A stretch of 61,185 nucleotides of DNA from SYIM01 sp041182885. Lineage in GTDB: Bacteria; Pseudomonadota; Gammaproteobacteria; Burkholderiales; Burkholderiaceae_E. The translations under genes were made by a program, and so were the position numbers. The notes under the pieces were generated by a model, which saw only the letters and a list, made by a program, of their open reading frames with translations, was not told the origin of the DNA and did not search any database. Below are positions 1 to 9,171 of this stretch, in pieces (the stretch's first letter is position 1; each line of letters begins with the position of its first letter). The stretch is from NCBI GenBank assembly GCA_049423065.1, contig JBMSQB010000014.1, positions 1 through 61,185 of the forward strand, written 5' to 3'.

Positions 1-3
1 CTG

Positions 4-888
4 TCAGCCGAACACCAGATCGCCAAACCGGGCGCTGAACACCGCGCCGGTCTGGTCGCCGTCCGAGCCCACAGCTATCGCCACCGGGTCCGGGGTGGGG
101 CCCGGATAGCGCGAGCCAAAGGCGCGCTGGAAATCCTGTTGCCAGTCACGCTCCTCCTGGTACCACTGTCCGGCAACCGCCTGGGCGCGGGCGACTCTCA
201 TCACCACCCGATCAGTGAAGGGCGATGGCACGGGCCGGTCGTCACCGGCTCCGGCATGGAGGAGGTAAACCAGCGTGGCTGCAGGCACCCGCTCACCCTG
301 CAACAGGCTTGCCCCGCCCAGCACCACCCGATCGGCCAGTGACAGGCGGTCATCGGGCAGGTCGAACATCAGGTAGACGCGAGCCGCAAAGTCGTCGCGA
401 TCCCGCTGCCCCACTGCCGCGAACGGTGGAAACCCATCGGCCCGCCAGCGCCAGGCGAGGTGCCGGCCACGAACCGGTGTGCGCAGCCGGGCGATGAGTG
501 CGGAGGCGGAGCCCGACACCTCCACCCCCAGGACCACCGTACCCTGATCGTTGATCAGACCATAACGGTTGGGCGCAATGCCCCGAACACGCCGATGTCG
601 CCAATCGTAGCGATCGTCGCTTGCAGTTCGCGCGGCTGACGGGCCGGGCGCGCGGCTTCCGGGTGTCGAATCGCTGGCCGTGCCAGGCTCATCGGACGGA
701 AGGATGACGCGACCCGCAGGTTGGTCGCTGAACCGTGGCGGTTGAACCGCATGCCTGGCGTCCGTGCCGACATCCGCCTGCGCAAGAGCGTGCCCGGACC
801 GCATCATCGCTGCGCACACGCCACCCGCCAGGAGCGTGCCGCCCCATCCGACAACGCGGCGGCGTTCCCTGCTCACAACGCCTGCCAC
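4..888 (-). CDS. DUF3047 family secreted protein
   Basis: A 294-residue protein with an N-terminal basic/hydrophobic stretch (about residues 9-36) that looks like a signal peptide or anchor. A low-complexity linker follows, then a DUF3047-type domain (about 90-290) recognisable by WRWRADGFPPF and DDFAARVYLMFD. The molecular function of the family is unknown. It is the last gene of a minus-strand group with arsS, and its GTG start lies 16 bases inside the upstream glycosyltransferase gene, so translational coupling is likely. An internal Met near residue 28 is a possible alternative start but would cut the signal region. Export is inferred; no catalytic motif is seen. Confidence 0.75.
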   Translation of the reverse strand: MAGVVSRERRRVVGWGGTLLAGGVCAAMMRSGHALAQADVGTDARHAVQPPRFSDQPAGRVILPSDEPGTASDSTPGSRAPGPSAARTASDDRYDWRHRRVRGIAPNRYGLINDQGTVVLGVEVSGSASALIARLRTPVRGRHLAWRWRADGFPPFAAVGQRDRDDFAARVYLMFDLPDDRLSLADRVVLGGASLLQGERVPAATLVYLLHAGAGDDRPVPSPFTDRVVMRVARAQAVAGQWYQEERDWQQDFQRAFGSRYPGPTPDPVAIAVGSDGDQTGAVFSARFGDLVFG

Positions 889-2231
889 CTGGCCCAGCCG
901 GCGGCATCATCCACATCCCAGAGCGTGCGAAGCAGCCGATACCGCCGGCTCGCAGCGTCGAGACGCCCGACCGTCTGAAGCATCACGTCCGGATGACTCC
1001 ACTGCATGGCCTCGAAGATGGGCGGCAGTTCCCCGGCCACGCCCACCAGCAGATAGCCGCCGTCTTCAGTGGGCGAGAACACCACGCTGGCCTCGTCTTC
1101 CGTGGCAAGCACGACAACCGCCTCGGCAATATCCGCCGCATCGATCACCGGACTGTCGCAGCCCAGCAGCACCACGCGCTCGCCACGCGACAATCCCCGC
1201 GTCATGGCATTGGCCATCCGTTCACCCAGATCATTGCCGCGCTGACGGGTCAGGTCGAAACCGAAGCGTCGTGCAAGCTGCGCGCATTCGCCCGCCGAGT
1301 CGTCTCCCGCAATGCACAGCTCACGAACAACATTCGGCACCCGCGCCACCTGCTCAAGCGTCCTTTCGAGGAGTTGCCGATGCGTGGCCAGGGCAACCGG
1401 CTCGCCGACCGTCGCAGCCAACCGTGTTTTCACTTCGCCCGCACGCGGAACCTTGGCAAACACAATGACGCGCGATGGACTCGGCACGCCAGCGCCTCCC
1501 GGCGCCACCCCGTAATAGAGGCGATGCAGCACATCGGGCGACACACCCAACGCATGGAGCGCGCGAAGCCACCACATCAGCGCAATGGTGCGAAGGATTC
1601 CCCGTTGCTCCCAGCGGCGCGCCGACACCAGCACGCGCTCGGCAAGACAAGCGGGCCGGCCGCTCGTCTCGAGCAGTCGCTGCGACATCCGGACGTCCTC
1701 CATCAGCGCAACGTCCGGCCAACCGGCAACCCGCAACCACGCTTCGCGGGTGATGAAGATCGCCTGATCCCCGGTTGCGATGCCACTCAGGCGCGATCGC
1801 AGATTCATGAGGGCGCCAACGATGGAAAGCACGGGATGGGTGGCGTTCAGGCTCACATCGAACCGCCCCCAGGTCGCCCCCGCCCGAACCGCACGTTCGA
1901 TCGCCGCCCGCCAGTCGGAGGGCAGCAATACATCGGCATGGACGAAGAGCAGTACATCGACCGGGCCCGACAGCCTCGCGCCCTCGTTCATTTGCCTGGC
2001 ACGACCGCGCGGACTGATCGCAACCCGCATTCCCGCCGCGAGTGCCGCGACCACGGTGCGATCCGTGCTGCCGCCGTCAACAACCACCAGATCGTCGCGG
2101 TCAGCGGTGAACTGACCCAGCGCGCTGTGAAGCCTCAGCGCTTCATTCAGCACGGGCATCACGATCGCAATGCGCAGGCGGTCGGCCCAGTTGTCCTGCG
2201 TTTCCGGGATACCGTCAGTCGGGCGGGTCAT
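873..2231 (-). CDS. Bifunctional glycosyltransferase fusion (TIGR04283 + TIGR04282/DUF2064)
   Basis: This 452-residue protein joins two nucleotidyl-sugar transferase-like domains. The N-terminal half (about 15-225) is a family 2 glycosyltransferase with MPVLNE, VVDGGSTDRT and the metal-site region FVHADVLLP. The C-terminal half (about 250-445) is of the DUF2064 type, with VIVFAKVPRAGEVKTRLA. Both families are known as radical-SAM/selenodomain-associated transferases and usually occur as separate adjacent genes. I chose the ATG at 2231 because it overlaps the stop of the upstream reductase as ATGA; the longer reading from 2333 would overlap it by about 100 bases. A role in sugar transfer for the arsS-type product is inferred from context. 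Confidence 0.85.
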   Translation of the reverse strand: MTRPTDGIPETQDNWADRLRIAIVMPVLNEALRLHSALGQFTADRDDLVVVDGGSTDRTVVAALAAGMRVAISPRGRARQMNEGARLSGPVDVLLFVHADVLLPSDWRAAIERAVRAGATWGRFDVSLNATHPVLSIVGALMNLRSRLSGIATGDQAIFITREAWLRVAGWPDVALMEDVRMSQRLLETSGRPACLAERVLVSARRWEQRGILRTIALMWWLRALHALGVSPDVLHRLYYGVAPGGAGVPSPSRVIVFAKVPRAGEVKTRLAATVGEPVALATHRQLLERTLEQVARVPNVVRELCIAGDDSAGECAQLARRFGFDLTRQRGNDLGERMANAMTRGLSRGERVVLLGCDSPVIDAADIAEAVVVLATEDEASVVFSPTEDGGYLLVGVAGELPPIFEAMQWSHPDVMLQTVGRLDAASRRYRLLRTLWDVDDAAGWARWQAL

Positions 2232-4435
2232 CGACGCCGCCATCGGTGCCAGCGCTCTAGCCAGGTCAGCACGAACACGGGTGCATGATCTCGCTGCCAC
2301 TGCGAAGCGACAGCGCGTCCGGCGTCCGCCCAACCGGGATAGGCGATCATCATCGACATGAGACGTCGCAACCCCAACCGCTCTCGGATCGCAAGCGTGA
2401 ACAGCGAGATGAGTTCACCCGCCCTGGCGCCCACGACCGTGGCGCCCACAATCCGGTCAGACCCCTGCGCGGTCAGTACCATGACGAACCCGCCGGTCTG
2501 TTCCTCGATGATCGCGCGGTCAAGCGCAGACATTTCATGGCGCGTGCAAACCACCTTGATTCCCGCCTGCTCGGCCTCGACTCGCGTGAGCCCGACACGC
2601 GCCACTTCGGGGTCGGTGAACACGCAGCGCGGAATCGCCCGACGGTCGATCCGAAGTGGCCAAAGCCCGCCGAACAGTGCGTTGAACGCAGCATGCCAGG
2701 CCATTTGCCCGGCGACATGGGTCAGCCTGTCAGCGGTTGCAACATCACCGCAGGCGAATACGCCAGGCTCACTGGTCCGCATCCAGTCATCGACCCGCAA
2801 GGTTCCGTCCGCGTCCCGCGCGAGCCCCAACTCATCCAGTCCCACCCCCTCCACCCGCGACCGACGACCGAGCGCACACAACAGTTGATCGAATTCGATC
2901 ACCGCCTGACCGTGGGCGCCCACGACATGCGCACGCGAACCATCCTGAACCGACTGCAGCGTTGCGCCGGTGAGCACCCTGACCCCGTCGGCTTCCAGCG
3001 AACGACGCACTTCGGCGGAGGCTTCTGGTTCCTCGCGTGGAAGCAGTCGCCCGGCGCGCTCCACCAGCGTCACCGCCGATCCGAGCCGCTGAAACGCCTG
3101 CGCCAGCTCACACCCCACCGGACCGCCTCCGAGCACGAGCAAGCGGTTTGGCAGTTCGCGGATCGCCCAGAGTGTCTGCGTGGTGAGGGCGCGTCCCGGC
3201 GCAAGTCCGGCAATGTCGGGCACCACCGGCTCGGCCCCGGTTGCGATGATCAGGTGCCTGGCATGAAGCCGTTCGCCGCCCCCCCCTTCGGCCGGCGTCA
3301 CGTCCACCGTCCAGGGAGACAGCACACGGGCCTCTGCGCGAATGCACTCCACACCCAGAGCACGATACCGCTCGACCGAGTCATGCGGCGCAATGCGATC
3401 GATGGTGGCGCGTACCCGATCAAGAATGACTGCCAGATCGGGGCGCGCCGTATTGCCTGAGGGGATACCTGCAATCCCTGTGCCCTGCTCCGCAAACAGT
3501 CGCTCTTCGCGTACGCGGTTCGCCAGCCGGATCAGGGCCTTGGACGGCACGCAACCGGTATTCAGACAGTCACCGCCCATGGCCTCACGTTCAATCAGCG
3601 TGACCTTCGCACGCAGGCTGGCGGCAATATTGGCCGCCACCAGGCCAGCGGCGCCAGCGCCGATCACGATCAGGTCGCGGTCAAACCGATGGGGCCGCTG
3701 CCCGCGCCAGCGACGGTTCGCACGCACCGTCCCCATCAGCCACCCGATCCGCCGTGCAATGCCGGGAAGGAGCCTGCGCGCCACCAGTGGAAACACCCCC
3801 AGAAGCGCGAGCGCCCCCATCAAACCCGGGGTCAGCAGTCCGGACAGCGAGTCAAGCGAAGCGAGCTGGTGACCCGCATTCACATACACAAGGGTGGCAG
3901 GAAGCATGCCGATCAGGCTCACCCAGTAAAACGTCCAGGTGCGAATCGGCGTGAGCGCAACCAGCACGTTCACCAGAAAAAAGGGGAATACCGGCACCAC
4001 CCGAAGCGTGAACAGGTAGTAGGCGCCATCGCGTTCGATACCGCTTGCGATCGGGGTGAGCCTGGCAGCCAGACGATCGCGAAGCGACCGACCGGCAATC
4101 CAGCGTACGACACTGAATGACAGAAGCGCGCCGAGCGACGAGGCAAGCGCCACCAGCAAGACACCCGGGCCGAATCCAAACAGGGCGCCGCCCAGCAACG
4201 TGAGCACCAGCGCGCCCGGCAGGGCAAGCGCCGCCACCAGCAGATAGGCAGCGATGAAGGCCAGCGCGGCCAATTCAGGCGTTTGCCGAACACGATGGGC
4301 CATCGTGTCACGAACATCGCGCAGCGTGGAGAGATCGAACGCCGACTCGCCGAACAACCACCACCCCAGGCCCGCCAGCGCAACCAGGGCGCCCGCAACC
4401 GACCAGCGGATCAACGCCTGCCCGCGTTCAGACAT
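2228..4435 (-). CDS. TVP38/TMEM64 membrane domain fused to mercuric-reductase-like flavoprotein
   Basis: A 735-residue fusion. Residues 1-245 form a multi-pass TVP38/TMEM64 (SNARE-associated, DedA-like) membrane domain. From about 252 onward there is a pyridine nucleotide-disulfide oxidoreductase with FAD site DLIVIGAGAAGL, redox-active disulfide GGDCLNTGCVPSKAL, NAD(P) site VLGGGPVGCELAQ, second FAD contact FACGDVA and the usual dimerisation domain. Such enzymes move electrons from NAD(P)H to a disulfide or metal(loid). It lies between arsS and the double glycosyltransferase and overlaps the latter by ATGA. No N-terminal heavy-metal domain and no C-terminal vicinal Cys pair are present, so mercuric reductase activity is unlikely; the substrate is unknown. 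Confidence 0.85.
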   Translation of the reverse strand: MSERGQALIRWSVAGALVALAGLGWWLFGESAFDLSTLRDVRDTMAHRVRQTPELAALAFIAAYLLVAALALPGALVLTLLGGALFGFGPGVLLVALASSLGALLSFSVVRWIAGRSLRDRLAARLTPIASGIERDGAYYLFTLRVVPVFPFFLVNVLVALTPIRTWTFYWVSLIGMLPATLVYVNAGHQLASLDSLSGLLTPGLMGALALLGVFPLVARRLLPGIARRIGWLMGTVRANRRWRGQRPHRFDRDLIVIGAGAAGLVAANIAASLRAKVTLIEREAMGGDCLNTGCVPSKALIRLANRVREERLFAEQGTGIAGIPSGNTARPDLAVILDRVRATIDRIAPHDSVERYRALGVECIRAEARVLSPWTVDVTPAEGGGGERLHARHLIIATGAEPVVPDIAGLAPGRALTTQTLWAIRELPNRLLVLGGGPVGCELAQAFQRLGSAVTLVERAGRLLPREEPEASAEVRRSLEADGVRVLTGATLQSVQDGSRAHVVGAHGQAVIEFDQLLCALGRRSRVEGVGLDELGLARDADGTLRVDDWMRTSEPGVFACGDVATADRLTHVAGQMAWHAAFNALFGGLWPLRIDRRAIPRCVFTDPEVARVGLTRVEAEQAGIKVVCTRHEMSALDRAIIEEQTGGFVMVLTAQGSDRIVGATVVGARAGELISLFTLAIRERLGLRRLMSMMIAYPGWADAGRAVASQWQRDHAPVFVLTWLERWHRWRRR

Positions 4436-4540
4436 GGCGCTGAAACAATCCGCGCGCAGCGCTATGCGCTTTGGGCCCCAGTCCGTAAGACGGCGGGCAC
4501 CAGCGCCCGGGAGGGCCGTGAGAAGCCCCGCCCGCCATAC

Positions 4541-5572
4541 TCAGACCCCAACCGCTTCCGAGGCGCACCGGTCTGCCTGAGCGCCCGGTTCCTCGACCTG
4601 AGCGCCCGGTTCCTCGCCCGCCGCGAGCGCCCCGCCACAGGAACTGCCCTGTCCCGCGGTGCAGCCGTAGCAGTGGTCACGGACAACGATAGGAAGCTCA
4701 GCCAACGACTGGCCGACGACATCACGCAGGTGGCTTCGCGACTGTCCGGCACGGCGCAGCGGCAGGCCCAGCATCTGATTGAAATCGCAGTCAAAGAGAT
4801 ATCCCTGCCAATCGACACTCACCAGATCACGACACATCACCGCATCGAGGTTTTCCTCACGGTGGGCCTCGCGCAGGAGCGCCATGTACTCATCGAACCT
4901 GCCCTGGCTCGCGAGCATCGAGCCGAAGCGCTGAATCGGCATGTTGGCAAGGGTGAGCAGTCGGGTGAAAACGATGCCGTAGCGCCCCCCCAGCATCTCC
5001 CGGTAGTCGCGCTCGAGCGCCTGCTGCGGCGGCGGAAGGCTGGGCCCCTGCGGATTGAAGACCAGATCAAGGGCAAGCGCGGTACCGTACCCCAGCGAGT
5101 TGAGCCGGGCGAGCGCGCGCAAACTGGTCTCGAAGACACCCTTGCCGCGCTGGCGATCGACGTTGTCTTCCAGGTAGCACGGTAGAGAAGCCACGACATG
5201 CACCTGATGGGCAGCCAGAAATTCCGCGAGATCTTCCTGACCCGGCTCTTCCAGCACGGTGAGGTTGCAGCGGTCGATCACCTCCAGGCCCGCCGCCCGC
5301 GCCTCGGCCACCAGATCGCGAAACCCTGGATTGAGCTCCGGCGCGCCCCCGGTGAGGTCAAGCACGCGAGCCCCGCTCGCACGAACAAACCGCATGAGCA
5401 AGGTGAGCGTGTCGCGATCCATCACCTCCTCGCGATGTGGACCGGCGTTCACATGACAGTGCTGGCAGGTCTGATTGCAGCGGTACCCAAGGTTGGCTTG
5501 GACGGTCGACACACGCCGGCGCCTGATTGAGGGAAAGCGGCCACGGGGAATCAGCGACAGCGTATCGCGCAT
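4541..5572 (-). CDS. arsS: Arsenosugar biosynthesis-type radical SAM protein ArsS
   Basis: A 343-residue radical SAM enzyme. The cluster motif CNQTCQHC (CX3CX2C) follows GYR near residue 35, then the DLTGGAPEL region that is conserved in the ArsS family. The C-terminal half (DUF3641-like) carries FDCDFNQMLG and the extra Cys cluster HCYGCTAGQGSSCGG. Known family members act on methylated arsenicals in arsenosugar formation. The ATG at 5572 is chosen because the longer reading has no conserved residues. The extreme C-terminus holds a duplicated EPGAQ heptad made by a 21-bp tandem repeat. No arsM methyltransferase is in the window, so the true substrate could differ. Confidence 0.88.
   Translation of the reverse strand: MRDTLSLIPRGRFPSIRRRRVSTVQANLGYRCNQTCQHCHVNAGPHREEVMDRDTLTLLMRFVRASGARVLDLTGGAPELNPGFRDLVAEARAAGLEVIDRCNLTVLEEPGQEDLAEFLAAHQVHVVASLPCYLEDNVDRQRGKGVFETSLRALARLNSLGYGTALALDLVFNPQGPSLPPPQQALERDYREMLGGRYGIVFTRLLTLANMPIQRFGSMLASQGRFDEYMALLREAHREENLDAVMCRDLVSVDWQGYLFDCDFNQMLGLPLRRAGQSRSHLRDVVGQSLAELPIVVRDHCYGCTAGQGSSCGGALAAGEEPGAQVEEPGAQADRCASEAVGV
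4577..4618. repeat. 21-bp tandem duplication inside the 3' end of arsS
   Basis: Two adjacent 21-base units (4577-4597 and 4598-4618) differ at one base. Being a multiple of three they duplicate a heptad (EPGAQVE / EPGAQAD) in the variable C-terminal tail of ArsS without breaking the frame. Confidence 0.85.
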
Positions 5573-5729
5573 GGTTGTCTCGGAGAAACAGGGATCCCGA
5601 ATGATAGACCGCTCACCGATTTGGTGCGCAATGCCTAAAGCCCGGCAATTGCCTCCGCAATCCGCACCAACGCGGAGCGGCCATGCTACCGTGCGCGGCG
5701 AAAAATCCGTAACCCGTTTTCGGTCAAAT

Positions 5730-6407
5730 ATGCCCCGACTCCTTCTGATCAATCCAAACACCACCGACGCCGTGACCCGCATGCTCGCTGATGCCGCGGC
5801 TGACCGTCTGGGTGACTCGGTTCAGGTCACTGCGGTGACCGCACCGTTCGGCGCCTCCTACATCACCGGCGAGCATTCGCTCGCCATCGCTGCCCACGCC
5901 ACACTGCAGGCCAGACAGGAAGCCATCGCCGCGCACGGCGCCTTCGATGCCTGCGTGATTGGCTGCTTCGGTGACCCCGCGTTGCAGGCACTCGAAGAGC
6001 TCGCGGTCGAACCCGTGACGGGGTTCGCGGAGGCCTCGATGCGATGGGCGGCCCGCAAGGGCGATTTCGCAATCGTCACCGGCGGACACGGCTGGCGGGA
6101 ACCCCTGCGGCGGCTCGCCTTTTCCATTGGGCTGCTGGACGCGCTGGTCGCGATCGAAACCGTCGACGCGAACGGCGCGCAACTGAAAGCAGATCCCGAC
6201 GCGGCACTGCGCCTGCTCGCGCCGGCCTGCCATGCCGCGATCGAACGCGGCAAAGCGGCTGGCCGTCCACCGCAGTCGGTCATCATCGGCGGGGCCGGTC
6301 TGTTCGGCTATGCTCGCGCGCTTGAGCCCTCGGTTCCGGTACCCCTTCTGGACAGCGTGCTCTGCGGTCTAGACCTGGCTGCAGAGCGACTGGTTAAACC
6401 GCACTGA
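5730..6407 (+). CDS. Asp/Glu/hydantoin racemase family protein
   Basis: A 225-residue member of the Asp/Glu racemase superfamily starting MPRLLLINPNTTDAVT, the typical hydantoin-racemase N-terminus. The first catalytic Cys is present in CFGDPAL (Cys79). At the second expected position (the GCAG motif of HyuE-type racemases) the sequence reads GGAG around residues 187-190, so the second Cys is missing. It begins the plus-strand hydantoin/peptide operon and is divergent from arsS. The ATG at 5730 is set by homology; upstream in-frame codons are not family-like. Racemisation of hydantoins or amino acids is the family role; with one Cys, a decarboxylase or isomerase activity is also possible. Confidence 0.82.
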   Translation: MPRLLLINPNTTDAVTRMLADAAADRLGDSVQVTAVTAPFGASYITGEHSLAIAAHATLQARQEAIAAHGAFDACVIGCFGDPALQALEELAVEPVTGFAEASMRWAARKGDFAIVTGGHGWREPLRRLAFSIGLLDALVAIETVDANGAQLKADPDAALRLLAPACHAAIERGKAAGRPPQSVIIGGAGLFGYARALEPSVPVPLLDSVLCGLDLAAERLVKPH

Positions 6408-6496
6408 CGGCGGCTCAAGATGTTTTTCTCTACCTTCGCCTGTCGCCCAGGCACGTGTTTTGCCTAAAACCTGTGTCCTTAACCCAGGAGTTCCCG

Positions 6497-8137
6497 ATGA
6501 GATTGATCCGCCGTTCCTCCATTGCACTGCTGCTCGCGGCAACGCTGCCGCTTGCGGCGCAGGCCCAGGACAAGGTCCTGCGTATCGGCATGACTGCAGC
6601 CGACATCCCGCGCACCTTGGGCCAGCCCGACCAGGGCTTCGAAGGCAATCGCTTCACCGGCATTCCCATGTACGACGCGCTCACACACTGGGACCTGTCC
6701 AAGGCTGACGCCGCCAGCGTTCTGATCCCAGGCCTCGCGCTCAGCTGGGCGGTCGATGCAACCGACAAAACCAAATGGACCTTCAAGCTCCGCCAGGGCG
6801 TCAAGTTCCACGACGGCTCCAATTTCACCGCTGACGCCGTGGTCTGGAACGTTCGCAAGGTGCTGGACAAGACCGCGCAGCACTATGACCCGAGCCAGAT
6901 CGGCGTCACCGTCTCGCGCATGCCCACCCTGGCGAGCGCCCGCAAGATCGATGACTACACGGTGGAACTCACCACCAGCGAGCCCGATTCGTTCCTGCCG
7001 CTCAACCTCACGAATCTGTTCATGGCCTCGCCCGCGCACTGGCAGAAGAAATTTGACGCCACCCCGGGGAACCTGCCCGCGGAAGAGCGCGCCAAGCAGG
7101 CCTGGACCGCCTTCGCCGCCGACGCTTCAGGCAGCGGTCCGTTCCGCATGACCCGCTTCGTGCCGCGCGAGCGTCTCGAGCTGGCAGCCAACAAGGCCTA
7201 CTGGGACCCCGCACGCACGCCCAAGATCGACCGCGTGGTGATGCTGCCCATGCCCGAAGCCAACGCGCGCACCGCTGCACTGCTGTCGGGTCAGGTCGAC
7301 TGGATCGAGGCGCCTGCGCCTGATGCGATCGCCACCATCCGCGGCCGCGGCTTTACCGTCTACAGCAACCAGCAACCGCACGTCTGGCCCTGGCAGCTGT
7401 CGTTTGCCGAGGGATCACCCTGGCTAGACAAGCGCGTTCGCCATGCGGCCAATCTCTGCGTCGACCATGCAAGCCTGCAAAAGCTTCTTGGCGGCATGAT
7501 GGCTGTTCCCAAGGGCACCGTCGATCCATCGCATCCCTGGTGGGGCAACCCCTCGTTTGATATCAAGTTTGATCCCAACGCTGCACGCAAGCTCATGACC
7601 GATGCCGGCTTCTCCGCCGCCAAGCCGGTCAAGGTGAAGGTGCAGATTTCGGCCTCGGGGTCGGGTCAGATGCAGCCGCTGCCCATGAACGAATTCGTGC
7701 AACAGTCGCTCAAGCAGTGCTTCTTTGATGTCACATTCGACGTCATTGAATGGAACACGCTGTTCACGAACTGGCGTCGGGGCGCGAAGGATCCCACCGC
7801 CAACGGCGCGCACGCGATCAACGTGAGCTTCGCTGCGATGGACCCCTTCTTCGCCATGGTCCGGTTCACCTCCACCAAAACCTTCCCGCCGGTATCGAAC
7901 AACTGGGGCTACTTTGGTAACGCCGAGTTCGACAAGCTGATCGGCGATGCCCGCACCACCTTCGATGACAAGGCGCGCGATGCAGCCCTCGCCCGACTGC
8001 ACAAGCGGATTGTGGAAGAGGCGCCGTTCGTGTGGATTGCGCATGACGTCGGGCCGCGGGCCATGTCGAGCAAGGTCAGAGGCGTGGTCCAGCCGCGAAG
8101 CTGGTTCATCGATATTGCGCCGATGAGCATCCAGTAA
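6497..8137 (+). CDS. Dipeptide/oligopeptide-type ABC transporter substrate-binding protein
   Basis: A 546-residue periplasmic solute-binding protein of family 5 (SBP_bac_5). A signal peptide with RRSSIALLLAATLPLAAQAQ at the N-terminus is followed by the typical FKLRQGVKFHDGSNFTADAV region. AGGAG lies seven bases before the ATG at 6497, which fixes the start. It precedes two permeases and two ATPases of the same importer. The neighbouring amidase and dihydropyrimidinase suggest that the ligand is an amide, carbamoyl compound or small peptide rather than a nutrient dipeptide; that is inference. Confidence 0.92.
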   Translation: MRLIRRSSIALLLAATLPLAAQAQDKVLRIGMTAADIPRTLGQPDQGFEGNRFTGIPMYDALTHWDLSKADAASVLIPGLALSWAVDATDKTKWTFKLRQGVKFHDGSNFTADAVVWNVRKVLDKTAQHYDPSQIGVTVSRMPTLASARKIDDYTVELTTSEPDSFLPLNLTNLFMASPAHWQKKFDATPGNLPAEERAKQAWTAFAADASGSGPFRMTRFVPRERLELAANKAYWDPARTPKIDRVVMLPMPEANARTAALLSGQVDWIEAPAPDAIATIRGRGFTVYSNQQPHVWPWQLSFAEGSPWLDKRVRHAANLCVDHASLQKLLGGMMAVPKGTVDPSHPWWGNPSFDIKFDPNAARKLMTDAGFSAAKPVKVKVQISASGSGQMQPLPMNEFVQQSLKQCFFDVTFDVIEWNTLFTNWRRGAKDPTANGAHAINVSFAAMDPFFAMVRFTSTKTFPPVSNNWGYFGNAEFDKLIGDARTTFDDKARDAALARLHKRIVEEAPFVWIAHDVGPRAMSSKVRGVVQPRSWFIDIAPMSIQ

Positions 8138-8144
8138 GCACTCC

Positions 8145-8178
8145 GCCCTCCCGGGGCCCCGCTCTGGGAGGGCTTTTT
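8145..8178 (+). terminator. Stem-loop with T-tract after the binding-protein gene
   Basis: GCCCTCCC (8145-8152) pairs with GGGAGGGC (8166-8173), followed directly by five T residues. It sits between the binding-protein stop and the first permease, so it probably ends part of the transcripts and protects the receptor mRNA, giving more receptor than permease. Confidence 0.8.
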
Positions 8179-8213
8179 GCTCCCCGCTTCGCGCAACGCT
8201 ACCGCACCGTACT

Positions 8214-9167
8214 TTGCTTTCCTACCTCATCCGGCGACTGATCTATGCGCTGCCCATCATGCTGGGCGTGGCGCTGGTCTGTTTCGCGCTGGTTCACCTG
8301 GCACCCGGCGACCCGCTGGTCTCGGTACTGCCACCCGACGCGTCGGCCGAGCTCGCCGCACGCATCCGTCAGCTCTACGGGTTTGACCGCAGCTATCCCG
8401 AGCAGTTCTTCTCCTGGCTGTGGCGGGCCCTCCAGGGCGACCTCGGCACATCCATCGCCACAGGCCGCCCGGTCAGCTCCGAGGTGTTTCGCGCCGTCGG
8501 CAACACCCTCAGGCTGGCCGCTGTGGCCACGCTGATCGGATTCATCCTGGGCTCGCTGTTTGGATTCGTTGCAGGCTATTTCCGCAATACCTGGGTGGAT
8601 CGACTCGCCTCCTTTCTGTCGGTGCTGGGCGTGAGCGTTCCGCACTACTGGCTGGGCATGGTTCTGGTCATCGCGCTGTCGGCGCTCACCGGCATCCTGC
8701 CAGCGAGCGGGGCCGGACCCGGCGGCTCCGACCGCTGGACCTGGAACTGGGAGCACATCCAGTTCATGGTGCTGCCCGCGCTCACCATGTCGGTCATCCC
8801 GATGGGGATCATCGCGCGCACGGTACGCGCGCTGGTGGCCGACATCCTCGAACAGGAATTCGTGATTGGGCTGCGCGCACGCGGCCTGACCGATTACGGC
8901 GTGTTCTGCCATGTGGTCAAAAATGCAGCGCCCACCGCGCTCGCCGTCATGGGCCTGCAGCTGGGCTACCTGCTGGGTGGCTCCATCCTGATCGAAACCG
9001 TATTTTCCTGGCCAGGCACCGGCTTCCTGCTGAACTCGGCGATCTTCCAGCGAGACCTGCCGCTCCTGCAGGGAACCATCCTGGTGCTGGCGCTCTTCTT
9101 CGTTCTTCTCAACCTGCTGGTCGATATCGTCCAAGGGACGCTCGACCCACGAATCTCCAGAGGCTGA
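8214..9167 (+). CDS. Peptide-type ABC transporter permease (DppB/OppB-like)
   Basis: A 317-residue inner-membrane permease with about six transmembrane segments. It starts LSYLIRRLIYALPIML and carries the cytoplasmic EAA-loop signature around GLRARGLTDYGVF, which docks the ATPase. The start is a TTG at 8214; no ATG is in a suitable position. It follows the stem-loop terminator and lies four bases before the second permease. Forms the heterodimeric channel with the next gene product. Confidence 0.92.
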   Translation: MLSYLIRRLIYALPIMLGVALVCFALVHLAPGDPLVSVLPPDASAELAARIRQLYGFDRSYPEQFFSWLWRALQGDLGTSIATGRPVSSEVFRAVGNTLRLAAVATLIGFILGSLFGFVAGYFRNTWVDRLASFLSVLGVSVPHYWLGMVLVIALSALTGILPASGAGPGGSDRWTWNWEHIQFMVLPALTMSVIPMGIIARTVRALVADILEQEFVIGLRARGLTDYGVFCHVVKNAAPTALAVMGLQLGYLLGGSILIETVFSWPGTGFLLNSAIFQRDLPLLQGTILVLALFFVLLNLLVDIVQGTLDPRISRG

Positions 9168-9171
9168 TGTC

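Noticed and set aside
735..2288. Long open frame of 517 codons on the plus strand
   Set aside because: It lies opposite the glycosyltransferase fusion, has shadow-type Arg/His/Gln-rich composition and no family motif. The minus-strand reading has clear domains.
2285..3460. Open frame of 391 codons on the plus strand
   Set aside because: Antisense to the flavin reductase domain, which has intact FAD, NAD and disulfide motifs.
6449..6465. AGGCA/TGCCT hairpin before the peptide receptor gene as a riboswitch or terminator
   Set aside because: Only a 5-base stem without T-tract or conserved leader features.
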